Shown here in pieces: positions 12,629 to 24,400 of a stretch of 64,000 bases of DNA. The stretch is from Asterochloris sp. CNOR1 (Eukaryota > Chlorophyta > Trebouxiophyceae > Trebouxiales > Trebouxiaceae): the NCBI GenBank assembly GCA_963969365.1, contig OZ017749.1, positions 248,001 to 312,000 on the forward strand, read 5' to 3'. Within the stretch, counting starts at the first letter, position 1, and every line of letters begins with the position of its first letter. Under the pieces are notes generated by a model that had not been told where the DNA came from, ran no database searches, and saw nothing but the letters and a program-made list of their open reading frames with translations. The position numbers and the translations under genes were made by a program.

Positions 12629-13886
12629 GGTTCCAGACCACAGGACAGCTCAGCAACGCAGCAAACAATATATCTGGTAGCAAAAATCAGCCTGCCTGCC
12701 AGGTGCACACCAATTGGCTAGGGATGTGCTGAGTCTCAAGATGCTGACTTCACTTGATCATCCCATTGGAAGCCAGACACTTGCACCAAGACGTAAAACG
12801 ACTGACTGTCGATTCCATGGACTGGCGGTTAGCTTCCCTATGGAGGGCAAGTAAGAAAATACCGCCCCATTGCCAGAGGGCTATGCTAGCAAAGATCTCA
12901 ATGAACCTCCAGGCTCACAGATTCCCACATGGGCCGCCTTGTTGACAGGCAGCCTCTGAACAGCACATGTCATTGACTCCGTGCACCATCCTGGGCAAAT
13001 CACTGCCAGTGGCAAATATAAAGGTGCTCTTGGTGGTTGTGGGTCTGGTCAAAGGTCTGAGCAGCATAGCTCAGGGGTCTAGATACAGTGGCCAGATTTT
13101 GGGAAGGACCCCCTTCTTAGCAAGCCGGTCTCAGCAAGCCGGGCTGGAATCGTCTTGCTGGTTTATTGCACAGCAAAGTTAGATGGGTGTATTGCAAAGG
13201 GCAGCACTGTAGCCCGGCTCACCCCAGTGGTCTGAGGTGCCTATGCTGCACAGCTGCAGAGAGCATGTACCCTGCTGACATCTACAGCCATGGCAGCAGA
13301 CCCACTGCAGGACAGCCAAGTGGGTTCCATGTGCTGCAGCACTGCGAGTGGAATGGCAGCCTGACTGCACATAATCTCCTGGCCAGGGCTGATGCCATGG
13401 GGTTGAAAACGGCTTCTCTTATGGTTGCAGCAAACATAGTTGCACCACGAGCCTTAGCTGCCGCCTCGTTTTTGCCTAGATGAAGTTCCTCTGCCTTTCA
13501 GTGAGAGCAACTGGAAGTGCTGCCAAAGAAACGGCTAGGTCCGGGGTGCCCCCTAATTCCTATCGGACACCTGCCGTTTGCCTTCTAGCAAGCATCTGGC
13601 GCGCAGGCTCGCGGGCATCTAACAAGATAGTGCTAAGCATCACTGATACAGGGCAGCAGCATACGACACAGTCCCCCTTCCCCGATATCCTGCACGATAC
13701 CTCACTGCGAGCATCTCAATTTGGGGACAGCCTGACAGCTTCCAGGTCAGCATCAAGCCACCCCCTGCAGATAAGAAAGGCAACTTACTGCTTGCCTGCC
13801 TTGAACAGGAGTTAACAATCTCTGAGAATATACTCTTGCAGGCGGCGGAAACCAGCTGCTTTAGTGACGTCAGGAGCCACTAGGAG
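12629..13886. other. Divergent intergenic region, probable shared promoter area
   Basis: About 1.26 kb separates the start of the minus-strand GT90 gene from the start of the plus-strand SPX-RING gene. Open frames are short and unrecognisable. No conserved regulatory motif could be named, and I saw no repeats. Confidence 0.5.
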
Positions 13887-16800
13887 ATGAAGTTTGGCAA
13901 GAGGCTGGGCTCCGAGGCCGCACGCAGGTCAGGGCGCATTGACAGTGATGAGTGTGTGATGAGTGAGTGCCAGCCCTTCACCCACCAAACCAGATCCTTG
14001 ATGTCATCTCAATTTGTGCCTTGGCCCATGCAGATGGCGTCCCTTTTACATGGACTACAAGGCAGTGAAGCGGGCAATCCAGATTGATGTCAGGGCTAAG
14101 GGTGAGTTGCTGCCTCTGAATTGCATAGAGGCAGCAAGACCACACCGCTGCTGCCCACATCCTGCCATGGGCAGCCTGTGCCAGGCACATGGCAGGAGGC
14201 ACTTGTGGCTGCCTGCCTCACACCTTGTTCAGGCCGCTCGTCAAGTATGTGGCCGCTAGACAGGGCGATTTCCTGCCTCCCAGCGCTCCACCCTCGTGCA
14301 GATGCAATGGGGACCAGCTTCGATGCCGCCTTGGGGCGCGAGCTGCAGCGCATAAACGCCTTCTTCTTGGAGCAGGAGAGGCGTGCCGAGGTGAGGCCAG
14401 GGATGAAGTCTTATCTGACAGGCCTGGCGCATGGCAGTTGCGCAGCAGGCAGTCGCCAGGCCCCAAGCATCTTGTCTGCTAGCAGCCGATCAAGGACTGA
14501 AGCAAAAGGATCAGGATAAGGCTTGGGCTTTGTGGACGGTCCCAGTAGTCTGGGGAGGCAACGCCACCCTGGAACTGGGCACATTGGTGCAGAACTCTAG
14601 TGTGGACAGTAGCACAACAGCTGCTGAGAGGTGCATGAGGCAAGTGGAAGTGGTGGCACCATCAATTGCTTGGACAGCAGCACAGCAGCTTGCTGGGGCA
14701 GGAGGTCATGCTTGTGCTTCGGCGAGCGGTGGTATTCCCATGCAGCAGCACCCTCCCATTGATCTGACAGCAGACGACTAGGGCAGATGGTGTGGCTTGC
14801 TTTGCAGGCCATCCTGGGCAGCCTTCAGGGGGGCTCCCCCTCAGCCACGGGGCTGGCCCGTTGCAGGGCTGAGCTAATGGACCTGCGCAAGTTTGTGGTG
14901 CTCAACTACATTGCAGTCATCAAGGCGGCCAAGAAGCGCAACAGGCACCTCAAGGTGGGGGCTGGCTCTCTCTGTGCTTCTCTTGTGGCTGGCTGAGGTA
15001 TTGAGCTTGCGTTCAAGGATGGGTGACTGGGATGTTGCCCAAGCTGACATGCTGCAAAGAAGGAAGCTGAGGTGGGACTGCTGCTATGCTGTCAGCGCTT
15101 CAGGGCTGGAGCCCTGCTTGCTTGGCCGCTGGGCTTCCCTGCATCGAAGGAGTTCTGGCAAAGAGGTGGCACCTGTGGCCACGGGAGCCTGGTCATGCTC
15201 GCCCTGCAGGCCTCTTTTCCAGTCTTGTGCACTGCTGGTGCCAGGGCAGGTATGCTTTAGATGTCGACTGCCTTGCTTGCTCTGATTTGAGCAGCAGCGA
15301 CACAGTGCTGGCTGCATGGGCATGAGGATGACTGCAAGCTGTTCACCCAGCAGGGCTCTCACAGTGCACGGCCTGCGTGCAGGCTGCCTGCGGCACAGAG
15401 GCCTCGTCCTTCTCCGCAACAGATGTCCTGAGCTTGCAGCACTTCTTCACCAGCCCTAAGCTGGCACAAATGTCCACCACGGCGGAAGTCCTGGCGTCGG
15501 TGAGTGCTGGCTCTGTAGCTTGGCCCATGAGCTCATGCAATTCGAGGCCCGGCCAGCCCAGACGTCTGTGGCCCTGCCTGGGATTGTGTAGGCGTGTTGC
15601 TGGTCATGAAACCCTAAGCTGCGCGCGCTTGCTGCTGCGACACCGGCCAGCTCAGGCATCATTGCAGATAACTGCTGCAGCGCTGTTGGCTCTTGCTGTG
15701 CGGCTCTGCTCACTGCTGTGGTGCAGCACTGCCTCGTCCCGCCTGCAGCCATGCTGAGCTGCGCTCAAACCAAGCGAAACCCTGGACCCTAATCCTGTGG
15801 TATATGCAGGAGGCGGGCCTGCAGGGGGCTCAGCCGTCGGCAGACACTTTAAGGGACTACGAGTGCGCCATCTGCCTGAGCCTGCTGCACAGCCCGGTGG
15901 TGCTGACCTGTGCCCACCGCTTCTGCTGGGGCTGCCTGGTGACGCACTGCGCAACCATCCTCCGGGGGCGTGGCGCAGAGCCTCCAGTGACAGGTGTGTC
16001 CCATAGGGTCTAGGGTTTGTAGTATGAGAGACCTGGGGCAGCACTGCTGGCTTGATCTGTGCATGTCCAACCGTGTCTGCTGTGGCTGCCAGTCTATGCA
16101 CTGCGTGGCCACTCTGCAGCTGCGTGGCACAGATACTTCAGTGACGGGTACATGACGTAGTGGACACCATGAGCAGCACTGCCGGCATGATCTGTGGATG
16201 TGCAGCCTGTGTTTGCAAGGGCTGCCAGGTCGTGCATTGCACATCCATCTGTGGCCTGCCCAGCAGCAGTGTTTTGGGGAGCCTTCAGTGACAGGTACAT
16301 CACGTAGTGGACACCTCAGACAGCACTGCCGGCTGATTCATGGTTGTGCAACCTGTATCTGCTGGGACTGCCAGGTCCTGCACCACGCAGCCACCCTGCA
16401 ACAGCGCGACGCTGAGCCGCTGTTGACCAGTGGCCAGATGTTGGCTGATGTGACCGACCCATGCCTCCAGCCCGGCAGTTGTTGTGTGGGGCCTGTCACT
16501 ATTTTGCGTGGGGTTTGGGTTCTGGGGCGGCCTTGGCTTCATTGCTTTTTCTGGCGCCTGGGGACTGCTGGAGATGCAGCTGATCTGGGCAGCCGCTTAG
16601 TCTGCTGCAGCAGCAGGGTTGGTACAATAAAGTAGCCAGGGCTGACAATGTGGTGTTCTGAGGTCAACATTCCTGTTGCGCATTGAGACCTGATTCTGAC
16701 ACTGCCCCACCCCAGGAGGTGCTAGACTTGAACATCAAAGTAATCAGCCCCACTGCTGCCCTGCAGATTCCAGCATTGCCAGAGCCAGACGGGCACTGCT

Positions 16801-17915
16801 GCGGTCGACTGCCTGCGCTCAGGTGCTTGACAGTCATGTTCTGCCTGCAGACTCGACCGACTCCAGCCCAGATGTCAGCGATAGCGAGTGGGAGTGCGAG
16901 AAGCAGCACCAGCATGCAGCAGAGGCGGTGGCGAGCGACAGCTCCAGTGTAGCCACCTACGACTGCCCTGTCTGCCGGAAGCCCCAGATCCTAAACCTGG
17001 ACAGGCTGCAGGTAGGCCTGCAGCTGTCCTCTGGGGGCACTGAAGGATGGCAGTGTGAGAAAATAGCTCACGCCATATTGTGGCGCTCACGCCCTATTGT
17101 GCGGCATGCCTGGCAGTGTTTCGGGCCGTGCCAAGCAGAAGTCTGCCTGACCATGACATGGCACAGCACCAGTACTGGCCAAGCATCTGCAGCTCTGAGT
17201 TTCTGTACACTGTTGGCCTGCAGTCCCAGCCACCACCGGGGACCTGCCATCTTGCTGTCATGGGAACAGCCTCCTCGCCCGTGCTTTGTGCTGATCCAGT
17301 GTTCCCTACTTGCATTGCAGGTGGACGCCCCACTGAGCAAGTTCGTGGAGGACCTGAAAGCGCGTCAGCAGGGGGCGCCTCGGGCCGGGGAGGGCGCCAG
17401 CGTCCAACACCGCAGCGGGGGCGGCTCCCGCACCCAGACTGTGCCCCAGCTGCCCACCATCAGCGAGACGTTGACGCTGAGCCTGGAGGTGCCTGCGCAG
17501 GTGAGGTACTTTTTTAAATAAGTTAATCTTGAGGTATGCTGGACCTCGTGCAAGATACAGCTTGAGGCGCTATGTCAAGGCACCCCACAGCCCTGGCCTT
17601 GCATGGATCTCTCTTAGCTATTGAGGGCCTGAATGGTAGCCCTGGCCTTGGGGCCCTTGCTCTCAAGAGTTGCGTGGCGTTCATCATACCCCTGGTCTTG
17701 AGGCGTGTTGCGACCACCCACGCCCCAAACAACTGTGTCTCTTGTCTACTCCCAGACAAACGACTGTGTCTCATGTCCACTTCCAGGAGAGAACAGTCGA
17801 GTCCACAGAAGAGGCACAGGCGGTGGCGGCGCAGGAGGGAGCGCCTGCTGGGCATGCACCCAGTCCCACTCTGCAGGAGGCTCAGGGGCAGCATGCTGGG
17901 GCTTTGCAGGTTTGA
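13887..17915 (+). CDS. SPX-RING protein, probable E3 ubiquitin ligase (NLA type)
   Basis: Exons 13887-13927, 14034-14101, 14302-14390, 14808-14954, 15383-15499, 15810-15993, 16851-17011, 17321-17500 and 17787 onward join in phase to about 371 residues. The start MKFGKRL, then FYMDYKAVKRAI, RINAFFLEQERR and NYIAVIKAAKKRNRHLK give a full SPX domain with the lysine-rich helix used for inositol-pyrophosphate binding. The RING follows: CAIC, then C-A-H-x2-C-x2-C, and CPVC in the next exon. The loop between the sixth and seventh ligands is about 57 residues and rich in S, D and E. Plant NLA has this SPX-RING order and targets phosphate and nitrate transporters for degradation. The 3' end is uncertain: the frame stops at 17913-17915, or a weak donor (CAG|GTTTGA at 17910) leads through exons 18175-18220 and 18364-18455. 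Confidence 0.85.
15880..16440 (+). repeat. Donor-side echoes of the RING exon
   Basis: The end of the RING exon and its donor (boundary 15993) recur with boundaries 16147 and 16294, spacing about 147-154 bases; a worn fourth copy ends near 16436. CAGTGAC followed by GGT or AGGT is kept at each junction. Confidence 0.8.
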
Positions 17916-18489
17916 TTGGCCTGTTGGTGATATTCTGCACAATGCATGCTGGCCTGCACCGCAGGGGACCCTTGTGGGCAGCGTGCTGCTGCCCTGCAGG
18001 TTTAACTGATGTACTTCTACATCCTGCTTAATCTGATCCAGCGCTGCCTTTGCTGCATGGTTCCTTGAGCTGTTGCAGGCCTTGTTCAGCTGGCGGGCGT
18101 GCATAGGCGAGATGTATCTCTCTGGTCGAGTTTGGTGTATGTGTACGTGCCTGACATCAGTCCGTCTGCTGCAGGTACCCCAGCCAGTCAAGGCAGTGGC
18201 TGTCAGGATCGAGGCTGCAGGTAAAAGCCTGCCCACATGCAATTACTCCAGCGACTTGGCTGTCTACCCTTCCCAGCTAGCTCGCCTTTTCTTTGATGGC
18301 TGGCAGCTGCTCACCACCACCGCTGTTTGGCGCTGCACTGGCAGCTGTGGTCCTCCCTTTCAGAACTTCACAAGCATGACCTCTGGTTCTGTATCACCAG
18401 ACTGATGCCTGAGTGTCCCAAGAGAGGCATCCCCAGGATGACACAGGCGCCCTGACTTGGAATTGTGATACACTGCAGAGCCCGCAGGC
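17916..18489. other. Short spacer between SPX-RING and the double-HAD gene, with two possible exons
   Basis: Two stretches have good acceptors and compatible phase: 18175-18220 (PQPVKAVAVRIEAA) and 18364-18455 (HKHDLWFCITRLMPE, then a stop at 18453-18455). They could be the true 3' exons of the SPX-RING gene, leaving only 34 bases to the next start at 18490. The stretch 17976-18001 echoes the exon edge at 17890-17915, the pattern seen elsewhere at used donors. No terminator or promoter motif could be named. Confidence 0.45.
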
Positions 18490-21400
18490 ATGCTATCGCG
18501 TGGCAAACCACCCCTGCCCCCCTCTGCAAGCAGATCACCACGGGTGGTGGTGGCCTCAGCAGTGGCAGCTGAGGCCCCGCTGCTGCCACCCCAGCGGCCA
18601 GAACACATGGTAAGCCCTCTTGCCAGTCTGTGGCCATTCCAGCAGCTGAAGCAGGCCTTACCTCTGCCTCCTATTGTGCATTCTTGATGCAAACCCTCAG
18701 CAGATACTTACTTGCATCTTGGCCCTCCGCATCGCTGCCTCAGCCGCTTGTTCTGCCCAAAGTCAGCTGCAGCAGTGCCGCAAGCACCAGGGCAGGGCCC
18801 TAAGTGACCATGAGCACCCTGCCATCGAATGGACTGCTAGCCATGCTTCATTTTGAATCGTGCTTATGCAGGAGCGCCTGACAGTGGTGCTCGACCTGGA
18901 CGGCACCCTCATCAGCAGCTTCACACCCCGCCGGGCCCCCAGACTGCCCCCCGACATGACCAGCTACATTGTCGGCCGCGGGGGCAAGCTCAACCCTGGG
19001 GGAGTGTTTGTGGTGGAGCGCCCCGGGCTACAAGAGTTCTTTGACCGCCTCAGCAGCACAGCAGGTGATTTTGCTACTGTCAGTCTTGCAGGCCTGACAG
19101 TTTGGCCGCCGATGGACTCATTGGACTGCCTCTGTTTGCTGCTGATGAACTGCAAGCACCTCTATTGCATGCATGCTGCAGAGGTGCTCTGCTGGCAAGC
19201 CAACAACGCTATCCCTGCAAAAGCCCTAAAGTTTCCCTGTTGTGCCGGCCTGCCTGCAGAGGTGGTGCTCTTCACAGCTGGCCTCGAGGACTACGCTGCC
19301 CCCATTTGCAATGCCCTGGACGACAACTACAGGTGGGGCTCCCTGTCACATCTGCCAAGACCCCTGTGAGGGTAGGTGAGGGAGAGCTAATGCCTTGGTG
19401 TAGCACCGGCAGTGCTTCTGCTTAGCACTGAGTCCATGTGTCGTGTGCAGCCTGTCTGTTGAGCTGTCCAGCTTGTCAAACAAGTGCTTCCAGCAAGTGT
19501 GCCCTCCCTCCCCGCTTGAGCTTCCTGCTTGGCAGCCCCTGCCAGCGCATCGCACCAGCTCACACTTCACCTGGACAGTCCTGCTCCAAGTGAGAATGCC
19601 AGCCTGCTTGGCAAGACTCTTCGTGATGGTATCTGGCGCTGCCCCCTGCAAGCAGTGCCCACCCTCCACCTGCAGGCACCACCTGATGGGACTGCTCTCC
19701 TGCTGGGTTGACCTCCTGGAACACATCTGCACTGCTGGTCTCTCCTAGAGGGCCAATCCTCCACCCACCTGCAGGCACAGGGGACTGCTTCCAGGGGCGT
19801 CTGCTGGTCTCTCCAAGAGTGCTAACCCTCCACCCACCTGCAGGGACTGCTTCCAGGGGAGTCTGCTGGTCTCTCCAAGAGTGCTAACCCTCCACCCACC
19901 TGCAGGGACTGCTTCCAGGGGCGCCGCCTGTACCGCCCCGCCACCACCGCTGCCGAGATCTACCCCTGCATCAAAGACCTGAGCAGGCTCGGCCGCGACC
20001 TGCGCCGGACAGTCCTCGTGGACGACACGCCCTTTGCCTTCCTCAATCAGCCAGACAACGGGATTCCCATACTGCAGTTCAGGTGGGTGCCCAATCGTCC
20101 GAGGTAGTACATTGCAACAACGCAGTTTATCAGAGGCTCCTCTAGTGTCTGCTGCATACTGAGATACATGACAGTCCCCGGTAGAGTACATGACAATCGG
20201 TGCACTATACTCCTTGAGCAATGCTTGTCTGCGACATGCCCTGCTTCACTATACTCCATGACTGTCTTGAAATCTTTATTTCCTGTAAGTGCCACTGCAG
20301 CAGTGATGCTGCGGTCTGCAGAAGCGGCACAACACAGCATGTTCTGCATTTTCGAACCATGCAGCCACTGCTGCAGCCTCCAACTCTGTAAATGTCGTGC
20401 TGCAGGGGTGATGTAGATGACCGCATGCTGAGCGAGGCCATCCTGCCCCTGCTAGACTCCCTCAAGGATGCGCCTGATGTGCGGCCTGTCCTGCGCAAGC
20501 GCTTTAACATGCCGCGGTGAGCTCCACTGCACTTTGCATGCGCCTGGGTGGCTTGGCCTTCAGCTTGTGCTCCAAGGGAACTCCCTGAGCAATGAGCCTG
20601 GTGTGCAGCCTGTCCTGCGCAAGCGCTTTGACATGGTGCTGTGAGTGTTGCTGCACTTCGTTTGAGGCTTGTGCAAAGATGCCCTGGGGCATGGTCAAGG
20701 CCTCACCTCAGATGTATGCACTAAACTAGTCCTCCTGCTTTCTTGGGCTGGCAGGCCCTGTGGCCCAGACACTGTGGGCAGCAGGCTTTGTCGGACTGGC
20801 TGCAACGCGCGTTGTACCCACCCCGCACTTTGCCTGCAGGTGGTTCAGAGCCCAGGGCGTGCCTGTGCCCGTGACAGACCCTGCAACTGCAGTGGGGCAG
20901 GGGTCCTTCCTTCAGACCAAGCGCCAGCTGCAGCTGGCGGCCCAGCCAGCGGCCAAGCTGCCAGCGCACGCCGGGCACCAGCAGGAGGCTGGCGCTGAGC
21001 ACAGCGCCACGCTGCTCCTGTGCGACTTTGACAAGACGCTGACGGACTGCGATGCTGGTGAGGGGGTGTGCTGGGAGGAGGGGCCTGTTTGGCAGCCCAG
21101 CTGGGCTGTGCGCAGCACTGGGGTCCCCTGCTGCTTGGCCCCTGTGCAGCACAGCCTTGTGGCATGCTGCTGCTGTGCAAGGATGACAGGACGCTGGCAG
21201 ACTGCGTTGCTGGTGAGAGGGCATGCTGGGAGGAGGGGCCTGTTTGGCAGCCCAGCTGGGCTGTGCGCAGCACTGGGGTCCCCTGCTGCTTGGCCCCTGT
21301 GCAGCACAGCCTTGTGGCATGCTGCTGCTGTGCAAGGATGACAGGACGCTGGCAGACTGCGTTGCTGGTGAGAGGGCATGCTGGGAGGAGGGGCCTGTTT

Positions 21401-24400
21401 GGCAGCCCAGCTGGGCTGTGCGCAGCGCTGAGGTCCCCGGCTGCTTGGCCCCTGTGCAGCACAGCCTTGTGGCATGCTGCTGTTGTGCTTACTTTGCAAC
21501 CTGTTGGCGGAATGCGATGCTGGAGAAAGGGCATGCTGGGAGGAGGGGCCTGTTTGGCAGCCCAGCTGGGCTGTGCGCAGCGCTGAGGTCCCCGGCTGCC
21601 TGGCCACTGTGCAGCACAGCCTTGTGGCATGCTGCTGTTGTGCTTACATTGCAAGCCGCTGGCAGAATGAGATAGTGGAGAAAGGGCATCCCGCAAGCTG
21701 AGAGGGTTGGCATGATTGGCCAGCCAGCTGGGTTGGGAGCAGCGCTGGGGAGTTGTACTGCTTGGCCGCTGTGCAGCACTGCCTTGTGGTTCCTGCGCGG
21801 GGCACTGCCCGACGGTGTGCTGCTGTGCAAGTAGTAGTAATCTGTTGGCAGAGTGTGATGCTGGCGAGAGGCGTGCTGCATGCACACCAGCAGGCTGCAG
21901 AGTCCGGCCTGTCCGCGCAGGCTAGTCTGCAATGCAGGGGCGCCCTGCCTGCAGTCTGCGATGCGGGGGCGCCCTGCCTGCAGTCTGCGATGCGGGGGCG
22001 CCCTGCCTGCAGTCTGCGATGCGGGGGCGCCCTGCCTGCGCAGCTCTGTGCGGGATGTGTGATCCCGTTGAGCTTGAGGATCGTGCAGTCTGTGCCACTT
22101 CTCACATTCAATTTGCCTTGGTCTTTTCACCTGTGTTTTCTGTCAGGGCGGACCGTGGCTGTGGAAGTATCTTTAAAGCTGGGTGTCGTGCAGTCCGCCC
22201 CAGGCCTCATCACCTATGGCATAGCAGCCGTCCACACCTTTGTGTCTGGCTCCCCTGTGCCGACAGTGTTTGTGGCCTTCTCAAACTGGATTGACTGCAC
22301 TGCAGGGGAGGCTGTGGTGGCAGAGCTGGCCCCAGAGCTGGTGCCCATGTTGTCTGCGCTGGAGATGCCGGCCAACTTTGTCCCCGTCACCAACGCCGTC
22401 CTGTCAGAGATGCAGCGCCGGGGTGTCGCTCGCGACCAGCTGCTGACTGCCCTGCGGCGCATGGGGGAGGACATGCCCTGCGCAAGTGTGGCCATGCTAC
22501 AGGTGGGTGCCGGTCAGTGCTGGGGATGACATGCTGTTTCTATGTCATTTCATGAAATGCGAGTGCACAAGCAGAAGCATGAGGGCAGGCATGCCCTGCG
22601 CTGCAGTGGTCATATCCATGTCAGAGCAGCCCTGGCTGACAGCTTCTGTGTGCATGAATGGGGCGTCCTGCTGTGGAACCATTCTTCCGGCATGTGTTCC
22701 ATGTGCAGCCATCTGACACGTATTCTCGGTGGTGCAGCTGGCGCACCAGCAGGGCGTGGACGTGAGGGTCCTTTCAGACTGCAACACAGTCTTCATCGAC
22801 CACATCCTGACAGGGGCACGGGTGCATGGCCTGGTCAAGCAGGTGCGAGATAGGTCCTTGCCTTCCCTTTTTGGCAGCTGGCAATGGGGCTTGTGTTTTG
22901 CTGCCTATGGTGGGGAACCCCGTACATTGCAGCTCGTGCCGTATGCTTTGCTTCCAGCTTTGCTTCCCGGTCACACAGGTGCAAGACCTTATCCTGCTGT
23001 TGTGCGCTTCATCTCAGCCTGGCTGTCACAAATCAGATGCACGCTTTGAGCGGCAGACCTTAGTTGGGCTTTGCACGGGCTTGCAGCATGCCATTGGGAC
23101 TGCTTTGCTGCAGCAGCTTATTGGCAGACTGCAAATCTGGACTGGCTGCCTCCTATGCTCATGGGCTGTGCACCAGCTTGCCATGGCAGCCAGCTCCTGA
23201 GTCGCAGCTGCATCTGCACGCCCATTCCACCACACATGCCCTGCTGCAGGTGCTGACCAACACAGCCAGCTTTGAGAAGGCCCCGCCCGCTGCGGAGGTG
23301 GACACCATGTGGAGCGACGGCTCAGCCAGCCCCACAAGTGTCCTGGACATCGGCGCCAAACCTGCCAGCCACAAGCTGGTGGTCAGGCCGCGCTTTGACT
23401 ACCAGCATGGCTCCCATGGGTGCCCTCTGTGCCCTGCAAACCTCTGCAAGGTGGGCAGAATTGGTCAGAGGCGTCCCCTGCTGGCAGGCTGGCATGCAGG
23501 CACTCCATTGGTTACCTGCAGAAGTGTCAGCATTGGGATGGCAACCCATCGTCTGCAGCTGTGGGGTTGTGCTGCTTCTGAGTCCCAGCACAGCTCCCCC
23601 AAGTGATGTATGTGTGCTTTGCTTCAGTGTTGGGCATGGCTCTTACAGATGCTCTCCAAGGGTTACAGTCCACAATGGAGGCCAGGTCCTTGTGCATCTG
23701 TATGGGACCCCTGCAAGCAACAGCTGGTCCTTTTTCTATTCTTCAAGTGCCGAGTCAAACAGCCCACCAGCAGAATATGCTTTGAGGATCTTCATGGCAT
23801 CGCTGCGATCCTCTGCAGATGCTTGCCCATGGCCTGCACCAGCAGAAGTGACCTCTGCTTTCATTCCAGAATGGCTGGAGGCAAACAGCTTGCTGCTGCT
23901 CTGGAAGGTTGATCATTGAAACTCTGTTCAATGCTTGTACAGGGTCAAGAGCTAGAGGCGCTACGGGCTGCCCTGCCCTACCAGCGCGTGATTTACTGTG
24001 GAGATGGGGCCAATGACCTGTGCCCGGCATTGGCGCTGAGCTCATCAGACGTTGTCCTGGCCCGCCAGGTGAGAGAGAAACACAGTGCTCAGTAACCAGG
24101 TGCTTCTTCTGTTGCCTGGGTTCCATGCGCATCGCACTGGCATGAGCTCACATTGCATCATCCCGGCCCGCCAGGTAAAACAGCCGACTCACAGAGTGCT
24201 TAGATCCCTGGCATGCATCCTGCCTCCCTCTGGAGTCCACAATCAGGTGACGCCGGGCACCTGCCAGGTGAGTCGTCTATTTCACTGGGTGCTGCATGAT
24301 CTGGTCTTGAGCCTTTGTGAGCAGGGTTGGGCAGGCGTCTGCCTGATTGCATTCACTTAAGGCCAGCGCAACACTCTTGCGTCTGCTGCACTTCCTTATA

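Noticed and set aside
13040-13095. Stretch with TAGCTCAGGGGTCTAG resembling a tRNA D-arm
   Set aside because: No matching acceptor stem, anticodon arm or T-arm could be folded around it.
20845-21885. Long minus-strand open frame of about 346 codons opposite the double-HAD gene
   Set aside because: It is the antisense shadow of the 155-bp repeat array. Its translation is a repeating low-complexity peptide that follows the DNA period, and the plus strand carries conserved protein motifs.
21930-22042. CRISPR-like regular repeats
   Set aside because: The 29-base units are head-to-tail without unique spacers and lie in a eukaryotic intron, so this is a minisatellite.
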